Notes: generated by a model not told the origin, from the letters alone. A stretch of DNA of 64,000 bases from an uncultured Collinsella sp. (GCA_947642445.1 CANRSF010000005.1:1-64000), one strand, 5' to 3'. Counted from the first letter of the stretch, positions 9,043-17,646 are shown. Made by a program: numbers and translations.

Positions 9043-9996
9043 ATGATCCTTTCGCTGGCCCCTATGGAGGGGATTACCGGGCATGTATTCCGTCGCGTGC
9101 ATGCGGAGTGCTTCGGCGCGCTCGATTGTTACTACACGCCGTTTTTGCCGCCGCCGCGGGTGGGCAATCGCTTTGGCGGCAAGGCGTTTAAAGAGGTCGA
9201 CCCTGCCAATAACCAGGGGCTTAACGTGGTGCCTCAGCTTATGTCCAAGAATGCGGACGAGTTTGTGTGGGCAGCACACGTGCTCGCCGACATGGGCTAC
9301 CGCGAGGTCAATCTCAACCTTGGCTGCCCCTCGGGGACGGTTGTCGCGAAGGGCAAAGGGTCGGGCTTTCTGCGCAACCTCGATGAGCTCGAGGTGTTCC
9401 TGAGCGATGTGTGCGAGCGGTCGCCGTTGCCGGTGTCGGTAAAGACCAGGCTGGGGTTGGAGAGTGACGACGAATACGGGCGCGTGCTCGATCTGTACTG
9501 CCGCATGCCGCTGGCAGAGCTGATCGTGCACCCGCGTGTACAGAGGGATTGCTATACGGGTTCGCCGCGCAAAGCGTTTTACGGCGAGACGTTGGATCGC
9601 GCGCCATTCCCCGTGGCCTATAACGGCGACATCTTTGATCTTGAGGACATGGATGCGCTGGTGGAGGCCTATCCCGGAACACGTCACGTAATGTTGGGGC
9701 GCGGCTTGCTTGCGAACCCAGCGCTGGCTCGCATGGTTAAGGGTGGCCGTGCCGCCACGGCCGCTGAACTGCAGCGCTTCCACGACACGCTGTTTGCGGC
9801 TTATGCAGACGAGATTGGGGGCAACGCGGTCTTTCGCATGAAGGAGTGGTGGTTCTACGCCAAATGCGCCTTCGCCGACCCCGCTACCGTTCACAAACTC
9901 GTACGCAAGACTAAAAAGGTCGACGAATACCGCGCCGCTGTCGAGCGCGTCTTTCGCGAACAATCGCTTGCACCCACCGCTCGCTTTTCCGGGTAA
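9043..9996 (+). CDS. tRNA-dihydrouridine synthase
   Basis: Flavoenzyme that reduces uridine in tRNA D-loops using NADPH; 317 residues. Landmarks are the FMN-binding start LAPMEGITG, the catalytic Cys in NLGCPSG (about residue 92), the basic loop KGKGSGFL, HPRVQRDCYTG, and the phosphate-binding segments AYNGDIF and MLGRGLLANP. No strong ribosome site precedes the ATG. Which tRNA position is modified cannot be told from motifs alone, so no symbol is given. Confidence 0.93.
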   Translation: MILSLAPMEGITGHVFRRVHAECFGALDCYYTPFLPPPRVGNRFGGKAFKEVDPANNQGLNVVPQLMSKNADEFVWAAHVLADMGYREVNLNLGCPSGTVVAKGKGSGFLRNLDELEVFLSDVCERSPLPVSVKTRLGLESDDEYGRVLDLYCRMPLAELIVHPRVQRDCYTGSPRKAFYGETLDRAPFPVAYNGDIFDLEDMDALVEAYPGTRHVMLGRGLLANPALARMVKGGRAATAAELQRFHDTLFAAYADEIGGNAVFRMKEWWFYAKCAFADPATVHKLVRKTKKVDEYRAAVERVFREQSLAPTARFSG

Positions 9997-10000
9997 AAAG

Positions 10001-10057
10001 TAGTCATTGGGGACGTTCTTTAATGACTAGTCATTTAAGAACGTCCCCAATGACTAG
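10001..10057. repeat. tcattggggacgttctt palindrome, copy 1
   Basis: tagtcattggggacgttctt pairs with aagaacgtccccaatgacta around a tgactagtca centre. Other copies are at 17561 and 45768, with a half copy at 10574. Confidence 0.88.
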
Positions 10058-10069
10058 GTTGAAAAGCTA

Positions 10070-10120
10070 TGCGTCAGCATCCAAAGATGTCGAGAAATGA
10101 CGCTTTTGGATGCTGGCGCA
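10070..10120. repeat. gcatccaaa hairpin, copy 1
   Basis: tgcgtcagcatccaaa (10070-10085) pairs with tttggatgctggcgca (10105-10120), followed by catgtttggg. The same hairpin with the same flank recurs at 10620-10670. Confidence 0.8.
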
Positions 10121-10142
10121 CATGTTTGGGCTCGGCGGGGGA

Positions 10143-10409
10143 CTAGGCAATCATTGCATCGAGCGTAATGAGTTCCCTGAGTCGCTCCGTGCGCGTTTGC
10201 CCATGGCGCTTTGCCTTTGCGTCAAATGCCTCAAGAACCGATTCACCCACACGTGCCGATAAAACAACGCTTGGTTCATCGGAAATCGGCGGCCTTCCCA
10301 ACTTGACGGTGTGGCCCTTCGGCCACTCATCTTTTTCGTATGCCGCTGCGGCTTTTTCTAGCTCACCGGGAGCAAACCCCATCATCTTTTCGAGCTGTTT
10401 AGCGTCCAT
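10143..10409 (-). CDS. Ribbon-helix-helix antitoxin-like protein
   Basis: An 88-residue protein starting at ATG 10409 after GGAGGCGCT. The C-terminal half (VVLSARVGESVLEAFDAKAK and the following RTERLRELI) has the strand then two-helix pattern of ribbon-helix-helix DNA-binding antitoxins; the N-terminal half is charged. It lies eight bases behind a 35-codon frame. The pair resembles a compact toxin-antitoxin locus, but the family cannot be named. Its promoter carries a near-perfect operator palindrome at 10542-10563. Confidence 0.75.
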   Translation of the reverse strand: MDAKQLEKMMGFAPGELEKAAAAYEKDEWPKGHTVKLGRPPISDEPSVVLSARVGESVLEAFDAKAKRHGQTRTERLRELITLDAMIA

Positions 10410-10417
10410 AGCGCCTC

Positions 10418-10525
10418 CTATCGATCGATTCCGATTTCCCTGAGCACCTTGCGCGTAGGAGGGACAAGGGCGTGGTAAATGATGTAACCATCCCGATCGG
10501 GGCAACATCGAGCGATGAGCTCCAT
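10418..10525 (-). CDS. Small ORF, possible toxin remnant
   Basis: A 35-codon frame from ATG 10525 to TAG 10418, ending eight bases before the ribbon-helix-helix gene and starting just after a palindromic promoter. The product contains CCPDRDGYIIYHALVPPTRK and ends EIGIDR, which reads like the C-terminal piece of a larger protein. There is no good ribosome site. Either a very short toxin or a truncated one; the evidence is positional. Confidence 0.4.
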   Translation of the reverse strand: MELIARCCPDRDGYIIYHALVPPTRKVLREIGIDR

Positions 10526-10541
10526 GAGGCGGCTTCTCTTT

Positions 10542-10563
10542 TTGTATACAATTTTGTAGACAA
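10542..10563 (-). promoter_or_regulatory. Operator/promoter of the RHH mini-operon
   Basis: TTGTATACA and TGTAGACAA form a palindrome with one mismatch around ATTT, reading TTGTCTACA...TGTATACAA on the coding strand. It overlaps -10/-35-like AT-rich sequence 17 bases before the small ORF. This matches the usual autoregulation site of ribbon-helix-helix antitoxins. Confidence 0.55.
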
Positions 10564-10573
10564 AAATACAAGT

Positions 10574-10670
10574 AACTAGTCATTTAAGAACGTCCCCAAC
10601 GACTGCCCACAAATAGCTGTACGCCAGCATCCAAAGATGTCGAAAAATGTCGACTTTGGATGCTGGCGTA
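10574..10670. repeat. Composite repeat, copy 2
   Basis: Half of the ggggacgtt palindrome (10574-10604) followed by the gcatccaaa hairpin (10620-10635 with 10655-10670) and catgtttggg. It is in the same order and orientation as 10036-10130, so the mini-operon lies between two direct composite repeats of about 100 bases. Confidence 0.8.
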
Positions 10671-10724
10671 CATGTTTGGGTCGTATGGGTTTGGACGTCG
10701 GGGCGAGCCGACTGCAATTGCGCA

Positions 10725-10970
10725 CTAGAGCAGGTTCTTCTGTACCCACGCGATAATGTCGCCCGACTCGTAGAGCGGTGCGCCGTCAATGAACAGGCAG
10801 GGAACCTGGCGCTTGCCGCCGATGGCGATGAGTGCCTGCTCGGCATCGGGGTCGGTCGAGATATTGTGCTCAGGGATGGTCACGCCGTTATCGGCCAGGA
10901 AACGCTTGACCTTTATGCAATACGGGCAGCCGGTCATAACGTAGAGCGCGAGCTCGTGATCAGTAGCCAT
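10725..10970 (-). CDS. Glutaredoxin-like protein
   Basis: Small thioredoxin-fold oxidoreductase of 81 residues. The ATG at 10970 follows TTGGAGACCT. Early residues ALYVMTGCPYCIKV contain the CPYC redox site; QVPCLFIDG supplies the cis-Pro loop and the C terminus carries GDIIAWVQ. It is likely cytosolic and acts in dithiol/disulfide or glutathione-independent reduction; the partner is unknown. Confidence 0.9.
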   Translation of the reverse strand: MATDHELALYVMTGCPYCIKVKRFLADNGVTIPEHNISTDPDAEQALIAIGGKRQVPCLFIDGAPLYESGDIIAWVQKNLL

Positions 10971-11021
10971 AGGTCTCCAATCGGTTGAGGTTTCGATTGA
11001 AATACCCAAAGCCGCCGCGGT

Positions 11022-11849
11022 CTATGCACGCGTCAACGACGACTCGATTGCCTGTACCAGAAACACCGTGGCGCCGGTGCCGCAGGGCTTGTCGTAGTAG
11101 TCAACAAAGCGCTGGTCGGCAAGATAGCCGTGGGCGAGCCCCAAGTACGCCTCGTCTTGGGGCTCGCATCCCCAGTTGAGAGCAATCCAGCGACGATGCA
11201 TCGCGACAAGCTTGCGAGCCTCGCTTCCATCCGGTTCGCCGTCGCTCATGGCAATCGAGAGCTGGCCCAGAATAGCGCGTTCAAGTTCCTTCATGTCGTT
11301 CCATGTCTGAGGATCCATATCCAGTAACGTTTCGTTTGCTGCATCGATAGCCTCATCGCCATAGCGCGCCCGCGCTTCGGCGCCGTAGCGCTCCTCGTTT
11401 TCTTGCACGGCGCGCCAGCGTTCCAGTTGCGGCAGCACGGCGCCCATGAGCGAGACAGCTTCGTCGAGCGACATACCGGTGTTTTGTGCCAGGCGCGGGG
11501 CACAATCCTCGATCATTGCCTCCATCGTAGTGTCGTAGGTGTACTTGCCGTGGTCGTAGCACCACTTGCAGTAATGATCGGTCGCGGTGCCCGCAGCATC
11601 GGTGCCGCAGTCGTCGGGTGTGAGCACCATGCCGCAGCTCTGGCAATAGTGCTCGGGCATTTCGAGCAGGTGGGACAGCGGTTCTCCGGTTACGGCGGCA
11701 ATGAGCTTCATCATGTCGATGCCCGGGGTGACTTCGCCGCGCTCCCAGCGGCTGACGGCTTGGCGCGTGACATAGAGCTTGGCGGCAAGCTGCTCTTGGG
11801 TAAGGTTGTTGGCGCGACGGACGGCGATGAGTTTTTCTGCAAAGGCCAT
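11022..11849 (-). CDS. XRE-type regulator with zinc ribbon and TipAS domain
   Basis: A 275-residue, three-part regulator. Residues 1-65 form a helix-turn-helix of the XRE family (LTQEQLAAKLYVTRQAVSRW). Residues 68-105 form a zinc ribbon (HYCQSCGMVL ... YCKWCYDHG) of the Zn_ribbon_2 type. From about 125 the sequence follows the TipAS drug-binding fold (ERYG, GEP, HRRWIALNW, LADQRFVDYYD). TipAS usually sits behind a MerR domain, so this is a shuffled architecture. AGGAG precedes the ATG. Likely a ligand-responsive regulator; targets unknown. Confidence 0.85.
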   Translation of the reverse strand: MAFAEKLIAVRRANNLTQEQLAAKLYVTRQAVSRWERGEVTPGIDMMKLIAAVTGEPLSHLLEMPEHYCQSCGMVLTPDDCGTDAAGTATDHYCKWCYDHGKYTYDTTMEAMIEDCAPRLAQNTGMSLDEAVSLMGAVLPQLERWRAVQENEERYGAEARARYGDEAIDAANETLLDMDPQTWNDMKELERAILGQLSIAMSDGEPDGSEARKLVAMHRRWIALNWGCEPQDEAYLGLAHGYLADQRFVDYYDKPCGTGATVFLVQAIESSLTRA

Positions 11850-11976
11850 AACGGCTCCTTTCTGCTGCTTGTTGGCTTAAGCATACGCGGCGGCCGACGC
11901 CCTTCCAAGCAACCGTTGGTTGCAAAAGGGGCGGTCGCGGTGAGGGATTACGCGCATCGCGCATGCCCTCATGCCG

Positions 11977-11982
11977 TACAAT
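11977..11982 (+). promoter_or_regulatory. -10 box of trmO
   Basis: TACAAT lies seven bases before the ATG at 11990, and no ribosome site is present, so the transcript would begin at the start codon (leaderless). Confidence 0.5.
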
Positions 11983-11989
11983 GACCGGC

Positions 11990-12727
11990 ATGAAACCTAT
12001 TGCACACATACATACCGACCTGCCGCAAAAGTTCGGCATCCCGCGCAACAGCTTTTTGGCGCCCCATCTTGAGGGACGCATCGTCTTTGAGCCGGAATTT
12101 GCCTCCAGCGCGGCAGTTGAGGGTCTGGACTCCTTCTCTCACCTGTGGCTGCTCTGGCGCTTTGAAAACGGAACACCCGGCGGCGCGGCCGAAGACATCG
12201 CCGCCGATGCCAAGACACAGGATAGGTCCGGCACCAACGCCAAGTGGTCGAAGACCGTGCGTCCGCCGCGCTTGGGTGGAGCCGAGCGCGTGGGCGTATT
12301 TGCCACACGCAGCCCGTTTCGCCCCAATCCCATCGGTCTTACCTGCGTCAAGCTCGATCGTGTCGAGCTTACCGACGACGGTCCCATCATCCATGTGCTG
12401 GGAGCGGATCTGCGTGACGGCACGCCCATCTACGACATTAAGCCCTACATTCCGTTTGCGGACTGCCACTCGGATGCGACCGGCGGCTGGATTGAGGATG
12501 CGCCGTGGCAAGAGCTCGACGTTGACTTCCCGCAAGCGCTGCAGGAGATGGTCCCGCCCACGAAGCTCCCCGGGTTGGTCGAGGTCCTTCGCCAAGATCC
12601 GCGCCGCGCGGGTAGCAAGCACGAGCCAAACCGCATTTACCACTTGGCTTACGCTGGGCTCGACATATCCTTTACGGTTGACGGATCCAAGTTGACGGTA
12701 ACCGCCGTCAACGACGCGCGGGACTAG
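11990..12727 (+). CDS. trmO: tRNA m6t6A37 methyltransferase TrmO
   Basis: SAM-dependent N6-methylation of threonylcarbamoyladenosine at tRNA position 37. The family signatures FATRSPFRPNPIGLTCVKL and DGTPIYDIKPYIPFADC are intact in a 245-residue protein with the usual beta-barrel domain and a C-terminal extension. The ATG at 11990 is preferred over 11963 because it aligns with the family start. The promoter box is only seven bases away, which suggests a leaderless message. Confidence 0.93.
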   Translation: MKPIAHIHTDLPQKFGIPRNSFLAPHLEGRIVFEPEFASSAAVEGLDSFSHLWLLWRFENGTPGGAAEDIAADAKTQDRSGTNAKWSKTVRPPRLGGAERVGVFATRSPFRPNPIGLTCVKLDRVELTDDGPIIHVLGADLRDGTPIYDIKPYIPFADCHSDATGGWIEDAPWQELDVDFPQALQEMVPPTKLPGLVEVLRQDPRRAGSKHEPNRIYHLAYAGLDISFTVDGSKLTVTAVNDARD

Positions 12728-12793
12728 CCAGCCATTCGATGGCGCTCGCCAAATTCAACGCCAAACCCCGTGCCAAAATCGCCCACGCTGGTG

Positions 12794-12799
12794 GACAAT
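12794..12799 (+). promoter_or_regulatory. -10-like box before PatB gene
   Basis: GACAAT within GGTGGACAATAAC, about 40 bases before the ATG. The same box occurs before the K+ channel, rlmA and rsmJ genes. Confidence 0.4.
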
Positions 12800-12839
12800 A
12801 ACGCCTATCAAAACAATCCGCTTTGCACGGGAGCTCAGC

Positions 12840-14051
12840 ATGAAATACGACTTTACTTCGCTTATCGACCGCCACGGCATGGACGCCATCGCCGTTGACT
12901 CCTGGGGCGAGATCCCTGGCATGGCTCCGAACGCGCCCGACGAGGGCTTCGACCGCATCCCCATGTGGGTGGCGGACATGAATTTTGCCACGGTGCCCAC
13001 GGTCCAGGAGCACATCATTCAGCGCGCCCAGCATCCCATGTTTGGCTATTTCGATCCGCGCGACGAGTACTTCGACCGCATCATCGAATGGCAGAGCCGA
13101 CGTAATGGCGTCGAGGGTCTGCTCCCGGAGCATATCGGCTACGAAAACGGCGTGCTGGGCGGTGTCGTGTCGACCCTGCGGGCGTATGTCCAGCCGGGCG
13201 ATGCGGTGCTGGTCCACAGCCCTACCTACATCGGCTTTACCAAGTCCATCGAAGCCGCGGGCTATCGCATTGTCCACAGCCCGCTTAAGCTCGACGACCA
13301 GGGCGTGTGGCGCATGGACTTTGAGGACATGGAACGCAAGCTCACCCAAAACCACATCCACGCCGCGGTGTTCTGCTCGCCGCACAATCCTTGTGGCCGC
13401 GTATGGGAGCGCGACGAGATCGAGCGCGCCATGGACATCTATCGCCAGCATGATTGCGTGGTGGTCTCGGACGAGATTTGGTCCGATATCATCCTGCCGG
13501 GTCACAAGCATATCCCGACGCAGTCGGTGAGCGAGGATGCCCGCATGCGCACGGTTGCCCTCTACGCGCCCAGCAAGACGTTCAACCTGGCGGGCCTGGT
13601 CGGCAGCTACCACATCATCTATAACGAGACGCTGCGCGACCGCGTGTGCGCCGTGTCCAACAAGACTCACTACAACGAGATGAACGTCCTTTCGATGCAC
13701 GCGCTTATCGGCGCCTACCAGCCGCAGGGCTACGAGTGGGTCGATGAGCTCAATCAGGTCATCCAGGGCAACATTGACTACTTCTGCGATTACGTGGACG
13801 AGCATTTTGAGGGCGTGGGCTATTCGCGTCCGCAGGGCACGTACATGGTGTTTCTGGACTGCACCGAGTGGTGCCTCGAGCATGGCCGCGATATTCAGTG
13901 GCTGCTCGACGAGGGGGCGCGCGTGGGCGTGGGGTATCAGGACGGCCGCCCGTTCCACGGGCCCTGTCACATCCGCGTGAATCTGGCACTGCCGCTTTCG
14001 CGGGTAAAGGAGGCGTGTGAGCGCCTGGACCGCTACGTTTTTGGGGTATAG
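12840..14051 (+). CDS. MalY/PatB-type PLP-dependent C-S lyase
   Basis: Fold-type I aminotransferase-like enzyme of 403 residues, probably cleaving cystathionine or cysteine to a thiol, ammonia and pyruvate. MWVADMNFAT near the N terminus and the PLP Lys in APSKTFNLAG (Lys246) match the PatB family, as do VVVSDEIWSD and FCSPHNPCGR. GGGAG lies before the ATG. It is a single gene between two terminators, and no sulfur-pathway neighbour is visible. Confidence 0.92.
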   Translation: MKYDFTSLIDRHGMDAIAVDSWGEIPGMAPNAPDEGFDRIPMWVADMNFATVPTVQEHIIQRAQHPMFGYFDPRDEYFDRIIEWQSRRNGVEGLLPEHIGYENGVLGGVVSTLRAYVQPGDAVLVHSPTYIGFTKSIEAAGYRIVHSPLKLDDQGVWRMDFEDMERKLTQNHIHAAVFCSPHNPCGRVWERDEIERAMDIYRQHDCVVVSDEIWSDIILPGHKHIPTQSVSEDARMRTVALYAPSKTFNLAGLVGSYHIIYNETLRDRVCAVSNKTHYNEMNVLSMHALIGAYQPQGYEWVDELNQVIQGNIDYFCDYVDEHFEGVGYSRPQGTYMVFLDCTEWCLEHGRDIQWLLDEGARVGVGYQDGRPFHGPCHIRVNLALPLSRVKEACERLDRYVFGV

Positions 14052-14072
14052 GGGGCGCTCGATTCGAGTGCT

Positions 14073-14114
14073 GCCCCATGTGCCCACGCCGTCAAAATGC
14101 GTGGGCACATGGGG
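14073..14114. terminator. Bidirectional hairpin
   Basis: gccccatgtgcccacgc pairs with gcgtgggcacatgggg across nine bases, between convergent genes. The stem is strong but lacks a long T-tract. Confidence 0.65.
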
Positions 14115-14147
14115 TGCAGAGGGTAGCGAGCGCGTTTTCCGCATTCG

Positions 14148-14627
14148 CTACTTTTCATGAATCTGCTTTCCGCAAAGATGTTCAATCGAAATCTCGTAGA
14201 GTTGGACGCCCTTTATGTCTTTGGCGATCTCCTCCTCGACTTCTTCGGCAGAAGGGTAGTACTTAAGCGCGAGCTGACGGACTTTGTCCTCGATAAACGC
14301 GGGCGCTTCATCTACCAGGCGACAACGACCAAAGACAACGGTACTCATAACGTAGGGAGCCCAGTCGCCGTCCTTGTACGACTCGTTGCCGTAAACGGTA
14401 AAGCAGACTTTATCATCATGCTTGAGTGAATCGACCTTGTGGCCAGCCTTGGCGCCATGGAAATAAATCTTGTCGTGCTCGGCGTCAAAGAAGTAGTTGA
14501 CGGGAATGGCATACGGGTAGCCACCATCGCCGTTGACGGCAAAGACACCGCGCTTGCAGATAGCGAGCAACTCGCGCGCTTCCTCGTCAGTGATGGCGCG
14601 TTTCTTTCGACGTAAGGGCCTAAACAT
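14148..14627 (-). CDS. NimA-like pyridoxamine 5'-phosphate oxidase family protein
   Basis: Flavin-binding split-barrel protein of 159 residues. ITDEEARELL, GYPYAIPVNY, IYFHGAKAGHK and DKVCFTVYG are the usual landmarks of the family that includes NimA nitroimidazole reductases. The ATG at 14627 follows AAGGAAG; an upstream ATG at 14666 has no support. It could be a general flavin reductase; drug resistance is not implied. Confidence 0.88.
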   Translation of the reverse strand: MFRPLRRKKRAITDEEARELLAICKRGVFAVNGDGGYPYAIPVNYFFDAEHDKIYFHGAKAGHKVDSLKHDDKVCFTVYGNESYKDGDWAPYVMSTVVFGRCRLVDEAPAFIEDKVRQLALKYYPSAEEVEEEIAKDIKGVQLYEISIEHLCGKQIHEK

Positions 14628-14669
14628 CGTTGGCTTCCTTTCTAACTGTGCATGGTGGGTGGGCACAAA

Positions 14670-17474
14670 CTATAGCGAAACAGTTCCGTTTTTCTTGATG
14701 CGGGCGAGGATGTTTTTGAGCTTGTTAAAGTCGAGCGGTTTGGGCAGATGGGCGTTCATGCCGGCATCGTGTGCCGCCTTGGCGTCCTCGGCAAAGGCAT
14801 TGGCGGTGAGCGCGATGATGGGGATGTCGGCTGCATCGGCCTTCTCGCTCAGACGAATCGAGCGAGTTGCCTCGTAGCCATCCATACCCGGCATCATGAT
14901 GTCCATCAGGATCGCATCGAAGCTGCCGGCGGGACGACTAGTGTATAGTTCGACCGCTTCTTTGCCGTCGGCGGCGCGAGTTACGACGATGCCTTCGCTT
15001 TCGAGCAGGGCCTGGGCAATTTCGGCATTGAGCTCGTTGTCTTCGGCCAAAAGAACGTTCATGCCGGCAAGCGAGCAGCTGATCGCCTGCTCGTCCGCAC
15101 CTTCTCTTGCCTGAGGGTTCTTGTCGATATCGAGCGGAATCTGGACGTTGAACGTACTTCCCATGCCGACCTCGCTCGAAATCTCAATCGTGCCGCCCAT
15201 CATGTCTATGAGCGATTTGACGATCGGCATGCCCATGCCAGTTCCCTGAAATTTACTGCGGGCATCGTTGCCCTCTTGGGCAAACGGTTCGTAGATGTGC
15301 TTTAGAAACTCGGGCGACATGCCGATGCCGGTGTCCGAGACGCTAAAGCAAAACACGGCGTGCTCGTCGTCGACCGGCTTGATGGTCGATGAGAACGTGA
15401 CGGTGCCTCCGTGCTTGTTGTACTTGATGCTGTTGTCGAGCAGGTTGACAAGGATCTGCCGAATATGGGTGGGGCTGCCGATCATATATTGGTCGACAGC
15501 GTAGGGCTCGCTGGTGTCGAGCATGGTTATGCCGCGGTCCGATGCGCGGAGCTTGCACAGTACGAGCGCATTGTCGCACAGCTCTTTAAGGTTGAATGAT
15601 TCGTGCTCGAGCGTCACTTTGCGCTCCTCGATCCTGCCCATCTCGAGGATGTCGTTAATCAGTGACAGCAGGTGATTGGCGGCAACGCGCGCCTTGGCGC
15701 GGCTTTCGCGGGCGACCTGCATGTCGCCTTCTCTCAATTCCTCAATTTCGATAAGGCCCAGGATGCCGTTGAGCGGCGTGCGGATGTCGTGGCTCATGCG
15801 CGTGAGGAAAGCGGTTTTGGCGGCGTTGGCGGCATCGGCTTTCTGCCGTTCCTCCTGTGCGCGGTAAAGCGACCAGACAAGGATGACGATGCCGGTGAGC
15901 AAAATGCAGATGACGACTGCCGCAATGACGATGCGGTTGCGGTAGAGAAGTCGGAACGCATCCGATTCTTGCGCCGAGTACGATGTGGGGAAATAGCTGT
16001 TTGCAGAGAGCGATTCACCTGCATTGACGATGCCCTTATTGATGATTCCCAGCAGCTCGGGCTTGCCGCGCGAAATTAAACACGATAGTTGTGCCGTGTT
16101 GGTGAGTTCCTGTGTTTCGAAATCCTCGATGTCGTAGATGTCGCGGAGAGTTTCCAGGCGCGTGCTGGGGACAATGATGCAACGTGCCTTCCCCTCATCG
16201 AGGGCTTTGAGCACCTCGCCGTCATTCGAATACTCGGTTACCGTTGCGTTCGGAAAGAGACTTTCGAGCTCAAAACGGTTAACGATTGTGCTCTTTGTAC
16301 AAGCGATGTTCTTAAGGTCGCTGTTCAGGTTTTTGCCACTGTGAATGGCGGTCAGCGAAACCGTTCCCATCGAGTTTGACTGGATGACCCCTGTCTGCTC
16401 GGCGAGCCAGTAGTCGCGAAACAACGGCAGGGCGACATCGATGGTCCCGTTGGAAAGGGCTTTGATCATTTGTTTGTTGCTCGAGAGTGCGATTGTTTTG
16501 ACCGTAATGCCAAACTTGTCGTGCAACGTCGTTGCAAGCGAGGCGAGCGACCCTTCCATCTCGCCGTCGTCATTTTGCGTACAGTAGGGAAGTTGGTTTT
16601 TAAGATAGCCGATCGTGATGGTATTGCCGTTTTCTTTGAGCCAGGTGGTCTCGGGGCCGGTGAGCGATGACGAGCCACTGTTTTGGGTCGAGTAACTCGA
16701 TTTGACTTCCTCGCTATAGCGCGGGTTATCGCGGGCGATGGTCGTCATGGCGGCGTTGATGTCGTTCATCAGATCGGGGCGGCTTTTGGGAACGGCAAAA
16801 TAGTAGTCGCTCGAGCCTACGTAGAACATGGGTGACGCATCGGGCGACGAAATGGTATCGTTCATGATGACGGCGTCGACCTCGCCGTCTGCAAGCGCCT
16901 CAAAGAGGGCGCTGCCGGTGTCGATTTCTTTATAGGTGCAGGTGACGCCTTCGTCGGCGAGCCACTGCTGGCCGACGATAGTTTGCATAACGCCAGAGTT
17001 GCAGCCGATGGTGAGGCCTTGGAGCGCCTGGGGGTCACCCTTGGCCAGATCGTCGCGGTCGGGCCTGGCGTAGATGTAGTAGCGCTCGGTGCCCTCGGGG
17101 TTCGAGGAAAAGAGCAGCTTCTGCTCGCGTTCTGCCGAATACGAGATGTTGGGCATGAGGTCGATTTCGCCTGCTTCGAGCATGTCCATAAGCTCGGAGA
17201 AGGTGCCGCTAACGTATTCGTATTGCCAGCCCTTTGTGTAATACGAGAGGGTCTGGAGGTACTCGTAGCCCCACCCCGAGAGTCGCTCGCCCGGCATGCC
17301 TTCCTGGAAGCCTTTGTTGTTGACGAGCCAGCCAACGCGGACCGTCTTGACCTGCTGGTCGGAGTCGGCGGCAAAGGCGGGGGCGGGCATGACGGCGCTC
17401 AGTATGGCGAGCACGGCAAGCGCGACGGCCAGGGTGCGATATAGAGCCAAGCGAAGGACGGCGGAAGGTTTCAC
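14670..17474 (-). CDS. BvgS/EvgS-like hybrid sensor kinase
   Basis: A 935-residue kinase. The GTG start at 17474 follows AGGAT; an ATG at 17507 lacks a ribosome site. A signal peptide ending AFAADS precedes two periplasmic-binding-type (SBP_bac_3) domains beginning VRVGWLVNNKG and ITIGYLKNQL. One membrane helix (VIAAVVICILLTGIVILVW) follows, then HisKA ([11 protein letters not shown]), an ATPase domain (GTGMGMPIVK) and a C-terminal receiver (AILMDIMMPGMDG). It senses a small solute through tandem Venus-flytrap domains. No HPt domain or regulator gene is adjacent. Confidence 0.92.
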   Translation of the reverse strand: MKPSAVLRLALYRTLAVALAVLAILSAVMPAPAFAADSDQQVKTVRVGWLVNNKGFQEGMPGERLSGWGYEYLQTLSYYTKGWQYEYVSGTFSELMDMLEAGEIDLMPNISYSAEREQKLLFSSNPEGTERYYIYARPDRDDLAKGDPQALQGLTIGCNSGVMQTIVGQQWLADEGVTCTYKEIDTGSALFEALADGEVDAVIMNDTISSPDASPMFYVGSSDYYFAVPKSRPDLMNDINAAMTTIARDNPRYSEEVKSSYSTQNSGSSSLTGPETTWLKENGNTITIGYLKNQLPYCTQNDDGEMEGSLASLATTLHDKFGITVKTIALSSNKQMIKALSNGTIDVALPLFRDYWLAEQTGVIQSNSMGTVSLTAIHSGKNLNSDLKNIACTKSTIVNRFELESLFPNATVTEYSNDGEVLKALDEGKARCIIVPSTRLETLRDIYDIEDFETQELTNTAQLSCLISRGKPELLGIINKGIVNAGESLSANSYFPTSYSAQESDAFRLLYRNRIVIAAVVICILLTGIVILVWSLYRAQEERQKADAANAAKTAFLTRMSHDIRTPLNGILGLIEIEELREGDMQVARESRAKARVAANHLLSLINDILEMGRIEERKVTLEHESFNLKELCDNALVLCKLRASDRGITMLDTSEPYAVDQYMIGSPTHIRQILVNLLDNSIKYNKHGGTVTFSSTIKPVDDEHAVFCFSVSDTGIGMSPEFLKHIYEPFAQEGNDARSKFQGTGMGMPIVKSLIDMMGGTIEISSEVGMGSTFNVQIPLDIDKNPQAREGADEQAISCSLAGMNVLLAEDNELNAEIAQALLESEGIVVTRAADGKEAVELYTSRPAGSFDAILMDIMMPGMDGYEATRSIRLSEKADAADIPIIALTANAFAEDAKAAHDAGMNAHLPKPLDFNKLKNILARIKKNGTVSL

Positions 17475-17560
17475 ATGAAATCCTATCGAGTTGAGACAGT
17501 TTCGCATAAGGATACCAGCTCAGCCTGCCCATTCAGCCGCCGCACCGCTAAACGGTTAGG

Positions 17561-17617
17561 TAGTCATTGGGGACGTTCTTAACTGACTAGTCGTTTAAGA
17601 ACGTCCCCAATGACTAG
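17561..17617. repeat. tcattggggacgttctt palindrome, copy 3
   Basis: Almost identical to the 10001 copy (centre tgactagtcg), between the kinase start and the K+ channel promoter. Confidence 0.88.
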
Positions 17618-17640
17618 TTCCGTTTGCGGGGGAGGCGTGG

Positions 17641-17646
17641 GACAAT
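17641..17646 (+). promoter_or_regulatory. -10-like box before K+ channel gene
   Basis: GACAAT preceded by gcgggggaggcgtgg. The same string precedes the box upstream of rlmA at 45841. Confidence 0.4.

Noticed and set aside
12708..14144. 478-codon open frame opposite the PatB gene
   Set aside because: Antisense shadow of a clear PLP enzyme.
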